Positions 43,692 through 53,195 are shown, counted from the first letter of the stretch. The stretch: 64,000 nt of DNA from G032773895 sp965248935 (GCA_965248935.1 OZ252214.1:3038001-3102000), one strand, 5' to 3'. A program made the numbers and translations. Notes: generated by a model not told the origin, from the sequence alone.

Positions 43692-44644
43692 TTTTATCCG
43701 ACTTAGTGATTTCAGAATTATTCTGGCACTGATCGGAGTCTTGATTGAGGTGATTATTGTCGCCTTCAATCATGTTTTTAACTTGTTGTACCATCGGATC
43801 ATCTTCTCCGATTTTCTTATTCTTATCCAGACGCAACCGTTAGAATTCCTGCCAGATCTCCATGCAAATCAATGGCGTACTCCTTACTACCTTCTTTGGG
43901 CTTGAGAACAATTTTATCTATCAAGCCACGTAATAGATCAGCCGCTTCTGTCCGTATCTCTTCTCGGTGCAATGCCTGAATCAGCCCTGTTACTTCTTTA
44001 TAGTAGCGTGAGGATATATTAGGATGCAGGAGCATTGGTGCTTCCTCTTTGCCCTCTAATGAGGCTTCTATTTCCGTTCTACGAGCTATGATGACTCTAG
44101 CTCGCCCTTGCTTCAGAAGCCGGAATACCGCTCTTGATGGCTTCTATGATCTTCTGCTTGTTATCCGTTAGTTTTGCCGGTTCTTTCGCAGTTCATTAGT
44201 ATGGCTGGTATATTCTTCACAGAATATTTTAAGGAGATCTTCATCCATTAAATAATTCTGTAAGGCATCAAGTATCGTTTGCTCTAGGTCGTTGCTTTGA
44301 CCAGAATTGCGGTTTGTCATCTAGCGCTTTTTGCCGTGATTTGGCTTATCCCATAAGTCCTGCTCAATAATGCGTAGGTGAGGAACCTCGGTTATTTGCC
44401 ATTCATCGACAGGGTTTGGTCTTACTACGCGCTTACCCGTATCAGGATCTTTGAAGAACTTCTGACGATTCCAGACCAATTGGCCAATATAGAGGTCATT
44501 ATTGAGTATGCCTGTACCACATCTACGATCTCCCTTGATTGGTTCACTTTCTGAATTGAACTGTTTGACCACATCATAGCCATAGGTAATATCACCACCG
44601 GATTTACCTTTCTCGATATGACCAGGCAGATCTCTATACGTCAC
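43692..44644 (-). pseudogene. Large serine recombinase, fragmented
   Basis: Fragment 44321-44644 encodes RDLPGHIEKGKSGGDITYGY and CGTGILNNDLYIGQLVWNRQ. A join GDRR-CGTGIL shows an internal loss of about 60 residues relative to the family. Fragment 43823-44035 encodes the C-terminal EIRTEAADLLRGLIDKIVL and DLHGDLAGILTVASG. After a frameshift the tail continues to the tRNA-fMet 3' end. The N-terminal catalytic domain is not recognisable, so it is dead. It was probably the integrase of the element that placed the following genes beside tRNA-fMet. Confidence 0.75.
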
Positions 44645-44870
44645 TAGGTATGACTTCCGGCTTTATCGGTAAGATGACTAATGCCAGTGGAACAAATGAT
44701 GTGATTGGTACTTCCTGCCAACCTGACGAATAAATCTTGTGAGCAGGGATGCTCACTCATTCCCATTCGGCCAATAGCGGACATTAATAACGTATGGAAT
44801 TGATTTTAGTCAAAGTGTCTTTGACAGAGGTACATTACTTTAACCATCGTAATTAAAACCAAAGCTTAAT

Positions 44871-45542
44871 ATGAGTAGCCTTTTTTCTCCGACTATAATT
44901 GCAGGAATTGTATTGCGTCCTTTGCCGCATACTTTTATAGATGTTTTTATTCAAAAGATTAGTCAGACGCTTTGTCAGAATCACCCTGCTGTCATAAAAA
45001 GATTGACTCCTATTATTGGCACACATTTTCTTATACGACCTATTGACCTCCCATATTCAATTGATTTACTGGTTAAGGATAATGCTCTGGAAGCAAGACT
45101 TTGTAATGATGAAACTATAAATCCAGATGTAAGTATATCTGGTTCATTACTTGCTCTCACTGATATGTTAAGAAGTAATGCAGATGGTGATGCACTGTTT
45201 TTTTCCCGTGAAATATCAGTTGAAGGTGATACAGAAGCATTGCTTACATTACGGAATGCCTTGGACAGTGAAGATATTCATTTTAAAGAAGAGTTGTTAG
45301 AGATGTTTGGTCCATTACGTAAACCAGTAGGATTGATTGCAAACAATATGGAACATGTAATTAGCCACATAAAAAACGATATGGAGCAAATAGCAGAGGC
45401 CATAACATCACCATTAAGTATTCAGAAAAATATATTACAGGCGGATGTTGAAGAATTAAGAGAAGAAGTTGCTAATTTAAAAGCGTCATTATCCAAGCAG
45501 AAAAAATATACTGAACGACTTATTAAAAAAGGATTAAAGTGA
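44871..45542 (+). CDS. ubiT: UbiT-like SCP2-domain accessory factor for anaerobic ubiquinone synthesis
   Basis: 223 aa with an SCP2 (sterol-carrier-like) domain (residues about 30-140) and a C-terminal helical extension. It overlaps ubiU by 4 nt. UbiT (YhbT) with UbiU and UbiV supports oxygen-independent ubiquinone synthesis; it is thought to bind the lipid intermediates. The region is AT-richer than the core genes, consistent with transfer. Confidence 0.85.
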   Translation: MSSLFSPTIIAGIVLRPLPHTFIDVFIQKISQTLCQNHPAVIKRLTPIIGTHFLIRPIDLPYSIDLLVKDNALEARLCNDETINPDVSISGSLLALTDMLRSNADGDALFFSREISVEGDTEALLTLRNALDSEDIHFKEELLEMFGPLRKPVGLIANNMEHVISHIKNDMEQIAEAITSPLSIQKNILQADVEELREEVANLKASLSKQKKYTERLIKKGLK

Positions 45543-46522
45543 AACCGCTAGAATTAATTTGTCCAGCAGGAACGCCTGCATCATTACATGCTGCTGTTGA
45601 TGCAGGTGCTGATGCTGTCTATGTAGGATTCCGGGATGAAACAAATGCACGTAATTTTCCGGGTCTTAATTTTACAAAAGATGAATTAGGCGATGGATTG
45701 GATTATGCACATTCGCATAACTGCAATATTTATCTTGCAGTAAATACTTATGGTAAAGCAGGAAACATTAAAACGTGGCTTGACGCTATAGACTCTGCTG
45801 CAGAACTAGGAGTAGATGCACTTATTCTTGCAGATATTGGTTTACTTGAGTATGCATCATCTACATATAAAGATTTACGTCTCCATCTCTCAGTACAAGC
45901 TTCAGCATCTAATGCACAAGCAATTGAGTTTTATCGCATGGAATTTGATGTAAAGCGTGTTGTCTTGCCACGTGTATTATCCGTAAAAGAAATTGCCGAG
46001 CTTAATAAGAATGTTAATGTTGAAACAGAAGTATTTGCATTTGGTGGCATGTGTCCAATGGCTGAGGGCCGATGTTCGCTTTCCTCATACGTCACTGGCA
46101 GATCACCTAACATGAATGGCGTATGCTCTCCCGCAAGCCATGTTGAATATAAAGAGCAAGGTACAGATCTGGTAACTAAACTTGGCGGATTTACGATTAA
46201 CAGGTATAAAAAACATGAATTCGCGGGTTATCCAACTCTATGTAAGGGAAGGTTTATTGCGAATGACAAAGTAAGTTATTTATTTGAAGATCCAACAAGT
46301 CTGAATGTCAGTCATATCTTACCAGAACTTCAGGCTGCTGGAGTAACAGCACTTAAAATTGAAGGAAGACAACGTAGTAAAGCCTATGTGCGTGATGTAG
46401 TAACGAATTATCGTAAAGCAGTGGATGCTTGTGCTGAAGGTAAGCACTTTACTATGGATATTGATGCCCTCTGTGAAGGGCAACAAAAAACTGCGGGAGC
46501 ATATAGTAAGAAATGGCAATAG
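45539..46522 (+). CDS. ubiU: UbiU, O2-independent ubiquinone hydroxylation (U32 family)
   Basis: 327 aa. It begins LELICPAGTPASLHAAVDAG, typical of peptidase-U32 proteins. Four cysteines for a [4Fe-4S] cluster are present: GGMCPMAEGRC, NGVCSPASH and PTLCKGRF. UbiU forms a heterodimer with UbiV that hydroxylates the ubiquinone ring using prephenate rather than oxygen. The stop overlaps the ubiV start by 10 nt. Confidence 0.92.
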   Translation: MKPLELICPAGTPASLHAAVDAGADAVYVGFRDETNARNFPGLNFTKDELGDGLDYAHSHNCNIYLAVNTYGKAGNIKTWLDAIDSAAELGVDALILADIGLLEYASSTYKDLRLHLSVQASASNAQAIEFYRMEFDVKRVVLPRVLSVKEIAELNKNVNVETEVFAFGGMCPMAEGRCSLSSYVTGRSPNMNGVCSPASHVEYKEQGTDLVTKLGGFTINRYKKHEFAGYPTLCKGRFIANDKVSYLFEDPTSLNVSHILPELQAAGVTALKIEGRQRSKAYVRDVVTNYRKAVDACAEGKHFTMDIDALCEGQQKTAGAYSKKWQ

Positions 46523-47424
46523 AAAGAAGTACATTATCATTAGGGCCGCTTCTCTTCAATTGGTCACCGGAAAAAGCCAGAGATTTCTATTTTCGTATTG
46601 CTGATGAAGCACCTATAGATTTAGTATATCTAGGTGAAGTAGTTTGCTCTAAACGCCAACCCTTTCATACTCCCTACATTCCTGAGGTAATGGAAAGGCT
46701 ACAACAAGCTGGTAAACAAGTTATTCTATCGACACTAGCACTTGTTATGACAAAAAAAGAATTGGAGAGCGTACAAACAATAACCGAAATGTCTAATGAC
46801 AATATATTAGTAGAAGCCAATGATGTTTCTGCTATTGGCTTACTTAAGAATAAGCCTCATGCAATTGGACCATTTGTTAATATTTATAATGAATTAACAT
46901 TACAATATTTTGAAAGAAACGGAGCTGTACGAATTTCATTACCTTTTGAGCTTTCTAAAGTTTCACTGGAATCTCTTGCAAAGGCATCAACAACTGCTGA
47001 ACTTGAGATACAGGTGTTTGGACGGGTGCCCTTGGCAATTTCAGCGCGGTGTTATCATGCACGTTCTCAGAAGAAGAGTAAGGAAGGCTGTATGTATGTA
47101 TGTGAGCAGGATAGTGATGGTCTGACTATCGACACAATGGATAGCCAGCCGTTTCTTGCTATAAACGGTTTGCAAACGATGTCTCATAGCTATTGTAACT
47201 TGATAGCCGAGCTTCAATCTTTGCAAGAAATAGGCATTAATAGTTTCCGTCTTTCACCACATGATACATCTATGGTAGTTATCAGCCAAATATTCAAAGA
47301 TATCTTGGATAATAAAATAGAGGCTGAAAATGCTAATAGAAAATTGGAAGAGGAATTAACTAACATAGATTTTTCTAACGGATTTTATTACGGTGATATA
47401 GGTATGAAGCAAATTTCTTTTTGA
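46513..47424 (+). CDS. ubiV: UbiV, O2-independent ubiquinone hydroxylation (U32 family)
   Basis: 303 aa. FeS ligands are in GEVVCSKRQPF and AISARCYHARSQKKSKEGC...VCEQD (one plus three cysteines), as in E. coli UbiV. LGPLLFNWSPEKARDFYF is the typical start. With ubiT and ubiU it forms a compact overlapping operon. Confidence 0.92.
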   Translation: MAIERSTLSLGPLLFNWSPEKARDFYFRIADEAPIDLVYLGEVVCSKRQPFHTPYIPEVMERLQQAGKQVILSTLALVMTKKELESVQTITEMSNDNILVEANDVSAIGLLKNKPHAIGPFVNIYNELTLQYFERNGAVRISLPFELSKVSLESLAKASTTAELEIQVFGRVPLAISARCYHARSQKKSKEGCMYVCEQDSDGLTIDTMDSQPFLAINGLQTMSHSYCNLIAELQSLQEIGINSFRLSPHDTSMVVISQIFKDILDNKIEAENANRKLEEELTNIDFSNGFYYGDIGMKQISF

Positions 47425-47466
47425 ACATTTAATCAATAGTTAATGTCTGCTTTGGATCGTTAACTA

Positions 47467-47483
47467 GGGCCTGTTGACACTAA
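47467..47483 (+). repeat. Solo terminal inverted repeat of the GGGCCTG element family
   Basis: GGGCCTGTTGACACTAA preceded by TA (47465-47466), matching the ends of the 7948-8304 element. No partner end is seen nearby. The rest of 47425-47616 shows no gene. Confidence 0.6.
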
Positions 47484-47616
47484 TATAGTCATACAACCAA
47501 TAGATATGGGCTGTCTAGGAATAATCAACCGTAATCCGTTGTTTTGCTTGTTATAAGGCAATCTCCTCTGATTCGCTTCCCCGTCTTAATTAACGATATA
47601 CTACTGAGTCACTAGA

Positions 47617-47715
47617 AAAGAATACCCCTCTACACAAGATACTCTGTCAATACTTCCGTGTAGGCTCTAGGTCGGCGTCCTGCCTCCGAAGATCTTGTGT
47701 AGAGGGGTATTCTTT
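47617..47715. repeat. 24-bp perfect inverted repeat with 51-nt spacer
   Basis: Left arm 47617-47640 (AAAGAATACCCCTCTACACA followed by AGAT) is perfectly complementary to 47692-47715. It overlaps the start of the KTSC reading frame. It may be the two ends of a tiny element, or a strong hairpin in RNA. Confidence 0.7.
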
Positions 47716-47925
47716 CCTTCTGTCTTGCTAGTTGAATCTAGTAATATCGCACCTATAGGGTATGATCCCGACAGCGAAACATTAGAGATTGAATTTATCA
47801 AAGACGGATTATATCAATACTACGACGTTCCAGAGCATGTTTATGATGGGTTGATGTCGGCAAGTTCACATGGAAGCTATTTAGCTGCAAGTATCAAAGG
47901 TACATACAGCTATAGTAAGGTTTAA
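47695..47925 (+). CDS. KTSC-domain protein, start altered
   Basis: The KTSC domain runs from VESSNIAPIGYDPDSETLEI through YQYYDVPEHVYDGLM to GSYLAASIKGTYSY. The upstream residues (MCRGVFFPS) come from the inverted-repeat arm. The likely usable start is TTG 47725 or the TTG at 47695, since no ATG is available. The original N-terminus may have been replaced. KTSC proteins are small and of unknown role, often near nucleases. Confidence 0.65.
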   Translation: MCRGVFFPSVLLVESSNIAPIGYDPDSETLEIEFIKDGLYQYYDVPEHVYDGLMSASSHGSYLAASIKGTYSYSKV

Positions 47926-47968
47926 ATGATACGAGTATTCTATATTTGAAGCGAAGGATAAAGTAAAT

Positions 47969-49378
47969 ATGCATGAAATCATCTGCCCTCACTGCAAAAA
48001 GGCATTCAAAGTTGACGAAGCCGGTTATGCGGATATTTTGAAACAGGTTCGCGATAGTGAATTTGAGCAGCAATTACATGAGCGTCTTGAACTGGCAGAG
48101 AAAGAGAAGCTAAAAGAGGTAGAACTCGCCAAGAGCAATATCAAAAACGATATGCAGGAAGCCGCCACAACTAAGGACGCCGAGATTCAAGAATTGAAAG
48201 CTAAATTAGATGCTGGCGAGATTACACGGAAACTGGCTGTGACTGAAGCTTTGAGTACAGTAGAGAAAAAACGCGATGCGCTTGCTAACCAATTGGAGCA
48301 GGCGAAGCAAGACAACCAAGCTTCTTCGAAGCTAGCCGAGGCAAAGCTTTCCAAGGAGCTGCGGGAGATCGCTACAACGAAGGACGCAGAGATTCAGGGC
48401 TTAAAGGCAAAACTTAGTGCCAACGAAGTTGCACAGAAACTTGCAGTCACTGAGGCAGTTAGCACGGTCGAGAAGGAGCGCAACGAACTAAAGAGCGGAC
48501 TTAAGCAAGCGGAGCTAGAAAAACAACTTGCCGAGAAGTTGCTCAAAGACAAATACGAGACACAAATCAAAGATCGTGATGATGCGATTGAGCGTCTCCG
48601 GGACATGAAGGCTCGGTTGTCGACCAAGATGGTTGGTGAAACCCTCGAACAACACTGCGAAATAGAGTTCAACCGCATTCGAGCAACGGCGTTTCCGAGA
48701 GCCTATTTCGAGAAGGATAACGACGCACGAACAGGTAGCAAAGGCGACTACATTTTTCGAGACTTGGATGAGGCTGGCACTGAGATCGTTTCAATCATGT
48801 TCGAAATGAAGAACGAGAGCGATCACTCCGCAACGAAAAAAAAGAATGAGGACTTTTTGAAGGAACTCGACAAGGATCGTACCGAGAAGGGGTGCGAGTA
48901 TGCGGTGTTGGTATCGCTACTTGAACCCGACAGTGAGCTTTACAACACTGGGATTATTGACGTGTTTCATCGCTACCCTAAGATGTACATCATTCGGCCT
49001 CAGTTCTTTCTTCCAATCATTACACTGCTGCGTAACGCTGCAATGAAGTCGCTAGAATACAAGACGGAACTTGCGCTTGTTAAAGAACAGAACGTCGACA
49101 TAACAAACTTTGAAAACGACCTCGATAAATTCAAGACCGCATTCGCGAAGAACTATGACCTTGCCTCTAGGAAATTTCAAACAGCAATCGATGAGATTGA
49201 TAAGTCAATCGACCACCTACAAAAGACGAAGGATGCTCTGCTCGGAACGGATCGAAACCTTCGTCTTGCAAATAACAAGGCACAGGACGTAACGATCAAG
49301 AAGCTGACACGGCGAAACCCTACGATGGCGGACAAGTTTGAGGAACTCGACAATCAAGATTCCTCTGAGATTGAATGA
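47969..49378 (+). CDS. DUF2130 protein, coiled coil plus restriction-endonuclease-like domain
   Basis: 469 aa. It starts MHEIICPHCKKAFKVDEAGY (zinc-ribbon-like CPHC), continues with a long coiled coil (about 40-220) built of near-repeats (TTKDAEIQELKAKLDAGE / TTKDAEIQGLKAKLSANE), then a DUF2130 domain with GDYIFRD and MFEMKNESD, an arrangement compatible with a PD-(D/E)xK nuclease core. It is likely nucleic-acid-acting; function unproven. AAGGA lies upstream of the ATG. Confidence 0.85.
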   Translation: MHEIICPHCKKAFKVDEAGYADILKQVRDSEFEQQLHERLELAEKEKLKEVELAKSNIKNDMQEAATTKDAEIQELKAKLDAGEITRKLAVTEALSTVEKKRDALANQLEQAKQDNQASSKLAEAKLSKELREIATTKDAEIQGLKAKLSANEVAQKLAVTEAVSTVEKERNELKSGLKQAELEKQLAEKLLKDKYETQIKDRDDAIERLRDMKARLSTKMVGETLEQHCEIEFNRIRATAFPRAYFEKDNDARTGSKGDYIFRDLDEAGTEIVSIMFEMKNESDHSATKKKNEDFLKELDKDRTEKGCEYAVLVSLLEPDSELYNTGIIDVFHRYPKMYIIRPQFFLPIITLLRNAAMKSLEYKTELALVKEQNVDITNFENDLDKFKTAFAKNYDLASRKFQTAIDEIDKSIDHLQKTKDALLGTDRNLRLANNKAQDVTIKKLTRRNPTMADKFEELDNQDSSEIE

Positions 49379-49483
49379 AGATGAGAGACTCATGTTCTAG
49401 CGTTTGAGGGCAGAGTAAAAAACTCGGTATGTCCGCTATTGGCCGAGAGTTGAAGCTTTAATATAATATGCAATAAATCATAT

Positions 49484-49654
49484 ATGAGTATCTACCAGCA
49501 AGGTTACGAAATAAGAAGCGGCTTGATACCGGAGAATCTGTTTGGAGATTTCTTGGTTGAATTCAAGAATGCAGGAAACAATGGTGAACTTACCTATCGA
49601 ATATCCAGCAAAATGCATCGCCTTTTCAATTTTCTAATGCATAAATCGGGTTGA
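49484..49654 (+). CDS. Small hypothetical protein
   Basis: 56 aa (MSIYQQGYEIRSGLIPENLF, then a lysine/arginine-rich end). Short and without recognisable family. It may be a fragment of a larger accessory gene. Confidence 0.35.
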   Translation: MSIYQQGYEIRSGLIPENLFGDFLVEFKNAGNNGELTYRISSKMHRLFNFLMHKSG

Positions 49655-49766
49655 AAATCAGATGCCCTGTGCCGACTGTACGACCAAGTAGTCATTCCTG
49701 AGTGCGAATGTTATTGATAAAACTCACGTAATATCACATTATTTCACATGTGATTATGAGGGTAAT

Positions 49767-50843
49767 ATGGATTGGCAGAATTTTAGATTAAGCACACGTT
49801 TACAGCTTTCTGGGGAAGCCATTGAGGCTTTGTATTCCAGAATAGCTGAAATCGATGCCGTTAAAAATACCTTTCGTTTGACGCATACCTTGTTGCCGCA
49901 AACGGTTGAGCGTTTAACCCAATCCGTGATTGTCACCTCTACGGGGGCATCTAACCGGATTGAGGGTAACAAGCTCAGTGATGATGAGGTTGAGGCGCTG
50001 TACAAGTCTATGCGCATCAAGTCATTTAAGACCCGTGATGAACAGGAGGTAGCAGGTTACTTAGAAACCCTGCAAACGGTGTTTGACAGCTATAAGGGTA
50101 TTCCCGTCAGTGAGTCCAGCATATTGCATTTGCACCAAACCATGCTGGCTTTCAGAGATAAAGACCAGCGGCATATGGGGCAGTATAAGTTTGGCTCTAA
50201 TCGCGTAGAAGCCAAAGATCAGAGTGGTAATCTGGTCGGAGTGATTTTTGATCCGACGCCACCGCATCTGACACAAAAAGAAATGCAGGAATTAATCGGT
50301 TGGTATGATTGGGCGATAGCAGAAAAGTTTAAGCATCCACTTATTCTTATTGCCAACTTTATCTTTGAGTATCTGGCGATTCACCCATTTCAGGATGGGA
50401 ATGGACGAACAAGTCGCCTTCTCACAAACCTGATGTTGTTACAGCAGGGGTATGGTTTCACGTCACTAGTATCACATGAGAAGTTGGTGGAAAAAAGCAA
50501 AGCAGATTATTATCTGGCTTTGAACAAGACCCAGAAAACCTGGAAAAGTGATACAGAAGACCTCTCCCCTTGGTTGCTGTATATTTTTGATATTTTTCAC
50601 CAGCAGGCAATAGAGGCACAAGCCTTACTTGAAAGTGACCAGTTTGAATATCTGCTTTCTGAAAAGCAGTTAGAATTTTGGCAGTGGGCGAAGCAGCAAG
50701 GTGAATTCTCACGTAAAACCGCCATAGATGCACTAGGTTTTGCGCCAAGAACGGTTGAGGATATGACCAAGAAGCTTCTGGATATGAAGAAATTGGAACG
50801 GCTGGGGCAGGGGCGTGCAACCCGTTACCGAGTGATTGAATAA
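49767..50843 (+). CDS. Fic-domain protein with N-terminal inhibitory helix and C-terminal winged helix
   Basis: 358 aa. The Fic motif HPFQDGNGRTSRL (about residues 206-218) is canonical for AMP transfer. The inhibitory motif is upstream: TGASNRIEGNKL (about 58-69), of the S/TxxxE(G/N) type, making it a class II self-inhibited Fic. The C-terminus (DALGFAPRTVEDMTKKLL and GQGRATRYRVIE) is a winged-helix DNA-binding segment. An inverted repeat ATCACAT / ATGTGAT (49733-49754) lies just upstream and could be an operator. Confidence 0.9.
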   Translation: MDWQNFRLSTRLQLSGEAIEALYSRIAEIDAVKNTFRLTHTLLPQTVERLTQSVIVTSTGASNRIEGNKLSDDEVEALYKSMRIKSFKTRDEQEVAGYLETLQTVFDSYKGIPVSESSILHLHQTMLAFRDKDQRHMGQYKFGSNRVEAKDQSGNLVGVIFDPTPPHLTQKEMQELIGWYDWAIAEKFKHPLILIANFIFEYLAIHPFQDGNGRTSRLLTNLMLLQQGYGFTSLVSHEKLVEKSKADYYLALNKTQKTWKSDTEDLSPWLLYIFDIFHQQAIEAQALLESDQFEYLLSEKQLEFWQWAKQQGEFSRKTAIDALGFAPRTVEDMTKKLLDMKKLERLGQGRATRYRVIE

Positions 50844-50858
50844 AAGGTACAGAAATCT

Positions 50859-51179
50859 ATGAACTATTTTCTCGGGCGGTGGAAAATTACTTGGATGGAT
50901 ATGTGGGATCAAGACTATATTGACCTTGTTGAGTCGGGTTACTTTTTATTCAATGAGGATAATTTAGGTGAATTTGTTTTTGGTGCTGTACGCGGTTGGC
51001 TAGATGTACGTGTTTCTACACGCCAGCCTATGCTCGAATATTCTTGGCAGGGTGAAAGTGAAGGCGATCAACTTTGTGGTCGTGGTGTTTTTGAATTTGC
51101 TGACCCTGATCATGGTGAAGGTATTATCTATATTCACAACAGTGATGAGTCAGCCATCAGGATTGAGCGTCTAAAATAA
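50859..51179 (+). CDS. Small hypothetical protein downstream of fic
   Basis: 106 aa, beta-rich (MNYFLGRWKITWMDMWDQDY, then GRGVFEFADPDHGEGIIYIH). It starts 16 bp after fic with the same orientation, so it is likely co-transcribed. It is a recognisable small conserved hypothetical of unknown role. No catalytic motif. Confidence 0.6.
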   Translation: MNYFLGRWKITWMDMWDQDYIDLVESGYFLFNEDNLGEFVFGAVRGWLDVRVSTRQPMLEYSWQGESEGDQLCGRGVFEFADPDHGEGIIYIHNSDESAIRIERLK

Positions 51180-51385
51180 TTTATTTTTTATTACCCTAAG
51201 ATCACAGTCATGAGCATTGTTTCGCCAATGGGTGATGACCAGAAGTGACTTTGGATACTGAAAAATATCCACAAGAGAATGGCGCTTTATTCGACGCAAT
51301 ATTTTGGTAATACACAGACAATCAAGAGCCTTTGATCATAGAGACCAAAACCACTATTTCAAACACGGCTTTCGGGGAATTAACA

Positions 51386-52054
51386 ATGAGTGAACAGTTT
51401 TTTAAAACTAACAAAAAGCCAGAATCACATAATAACAATCAATGCCACGCTGTTATTGACCGAGATTTATGGAAGCGACCCTCTTTTGGAGTTGGTGGCG
51501 TAAATGTCAAAGGAAGGGCTTCTTGGGGGGCAACAGAGCCACGCTGGAACAACGAAGTTGTTTATTACAACACTGCTCGGTTACCTTTAATGATGCTTTT
51601 AAATAAAATTGTTATACACCACACTAACAACTCAGATTCGATTGCGGAAAACGAAAAAAAGCAAAAAAACAGAGGGTACGCCGTTTTGGGCTATCACTTC
51701 TTTATCGGCAAAGATGGACAAGTTTATGAAGGTAGACCCATTGAAGTGATGGGAAGCCATGCAGGAATAGGGAAAAAAACGGGCGTACTAAATGATCCTG
51801 ACTGGGGGGCAATTGGTATTGTACTTCAAGGTGATTTTCATCATGCCGATGATTGGTTTTGGAGTTCCAGTACAACGAAAAAACAGCTCGCTACGCTGGA
51901 GAAATTGATCGTAGGGCTTAAGGGTAAATACTTGACAGGAAAATTACTCATGCATCGTGAAGTATCACGCAGCGGAAAATCTACTGTCTGCCCAGGGGAT
52001 CATCTTGTTCCCATTGTTGAGAAACTGCGACGTAAGCTTGGAATGGCGGGATAA
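51386..52054 (+). CDS. PGRP/amidase_2 N-acetylmuramoyl-L-alanine amidase without signal peptide
   Basis: 222 aa from ATG 51386 with GGGGAAT upstream. Zinc ligands are visible: KIVIHHTNN (first histidine), LLMHREVSR (second) and TVCPGDHL (cysteine). RASWGATEPRW is typical of peptidoglycan-recognition proteins. It cleaves the amide between N-acetylmuramate and L-alanine. No signal peptide is present, and a lipoprotein gene follows 18 bp later. This fits a secreted effector with its periplasmic immunity protein, or a phage-like lysin; I favour the former modestly. Confidence 0.8.
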   Translation: MSEQFFKTNKKPESHNNNQCHAVIDRDLWKRPSFGVGGVNVKGRASWGATEPRWNNEVVYYNTARLPLMMLLNKIVIHHTNNSDSIAENEKKQKNRGYAVLGYHFFIGKDGQVYEGRPIEVMGSHAGIGKKTGVLNDPDWGAIGIVLQGDFHHADDWFWSSSTTKKQLATLEKLIVGLKGKYLTGKLLMHREVSRSGKSTVCPGDHLVPIVEKLRRKLGMAG

Positions 52055-52072
52055 AAACAAGGTTAATGACTT

Positions 52073-52522
52073 ATGCACTTTAAAGTATTATGCGTTCTAT
52101 TCAGTATCAGTTTTTTGCTTGCCTGTACGTCTCGTTATGACGATAAAACGCTACTGTCTATTCCCGTTGAAAGCACTGTGTCTATTGTTGGTGAAGAACT
52201 AGAATATTATCAAGATCAACTACAACAATACAAAGGCACAGAGAATATAAGACTTGCCATTTTTCATGTATGGGGAGAAAAATACTCTGATGCGAAGAAA
52301 ACAGCCTCTTTTGTAGAAAAACATAAAAAAAGCGACCACACGTTATATGACATAATCTATATATTTGACAGTGTGCCTGATGATGACTCCAGTAGCGGTT
52401 ATCGTTATAGAATACAGATACAAGATAACAATGGGGCATTTGACATCATAAAGTTGGAAGAAAGCTGGCGATGTTGGCCTGATAGAGGCCACCAATATTT
52501 TGATACAGAACCTTGCAAATAG
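52073..52522 (+). CDS. Lipoprotein, candidate immunity protein
   Basis: 149 aa. A lipoprotein signal peptide (MHFKVLCVLFSISFLLAC) has lipobox LLAC. The mature protein has two further cysteines (WRCWP and EPCK). It is immediately downstream of the amidase, and envelope location fits neutralising a peptidoglycan enzyme. No family recognised. Confidence 0.65.
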   Translation: MHFKVLCVLFSISFLLACTSRYDDKTLLSIPVESTVSIVGEELEYYQDQLQQYKGTENIRLAIFHVWGEKYSDAKKTASFVEKHKKSDHTLYDIIYIFDSVPDDDSSSGYRYRIQIQDNNGAFDIIKLEESWRCWPDRGHQYFDTEPCK

Positions 52523-52569
52523 GAATGGCTGCCATCCTTCTTTCTTTTTTTGCACCATTTTGTCTTGGA

Positions 52570-52969
52570 TCATCACGATAGGCGAAGTATGGGTGACATA
52601 CCGATCACGCTATTTAACTACACCGAAACACGTTCTGGGAACGAGGCTTACACGCTATTGTCCGGCTATACAGGATATTTTGAAACAGATGATTATGCTG
52701 GTTACAACAAAGCCGTCAAGAAAAATGAACTTCAACCTCAAATTAAAGGGCGACAAAAAATCACAGCGGCATGCCCAGAGCAACGCTTTCATCTTCGGCT
52801 AACGAAAAGCATCCCCTTGTTTAAACGCTTTATTCGCTGGGTCGAACTCAAGCTCGCCAAAGTCACAGGTAAAAGCACGTTGGGTAAAGCACTCAGCTAC
52901 TTTTTGAGAAACAAAGAAAAGTTGATCATGTATTGCTGTGACCAAAAACTGAATATTGATAGCGAATAA
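52570..52969 (+). pseudogene. IS66-type TnpC fragments (copy 4)
   Basis: It encodes PITLFNYTETRSGNEAYTLL, SGYTGYFETDDYAGYNKA and later FKRFIRWVELKLAKVTGKS, LGKALSYFLRNKEKLIMYC. These are conserved DDE-domain segments of an IS66 transposase with an internal deletion and no ends. It cuts off the NYN gene on the opposite strand. Confidence 0.75.
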
Positions 52970-52980
52970 GGATGTTTTCC

Positions 52981-53170
52981 CGTGGGAGGATAATTTGGCC
53001 TTGATATCAGCTGTGTAATACTTGATTGCTACCAGTTCACAGTCAGAATTTTGCTCATGGCAGAGTTGTTTAGCCAGTGCAGGAATATCAAGCCAGCGGT
53101 ACGATGTTCCTCTCAGGCTACCAAAATAGAGGTTAAATCCATCTATGTAAGCTACTATTTTTATTGGAAA
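52981..53170 (-). pseudogene. NYN-domain nuclease-like protein, 5' fragment
   Basis: The minus frame gives KIVAYIDGFNLYFGSLRG, then YRWLDIPALAKQLC and AIKYYTADIKAKLSS, the N-terminal third of an NYN (PIN-like) nuclease with the conserved acidic YIDGFN. It then enters IS66 sequence. No in-frame ATG is obvious at the start, so both ends are damaged. Confidence 0.7.
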
Positions 53171-53195
53171 ACCCCATAAATCTATCCCATAAATG

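Noticed and set aside
47617..47715. Simple rho-independent terminator for ubiV
   Set aside because: The 51-nt loop, lack of a T-run and distance from the ubiV stop (about 190 bp) make an ordinary terminator unlikely.
48394..48678. Antisense ORF inside the DUF2130 gene
   Set aside because: Coiled-coil-coding DNA gives long open antisense frames; there is no ribosome binding site or family match.
52500..52802. 100-aa plus-strand ORF after the lipoprotein
   Set aside because: It is a shadow of the IS66 fragment read in another frame.
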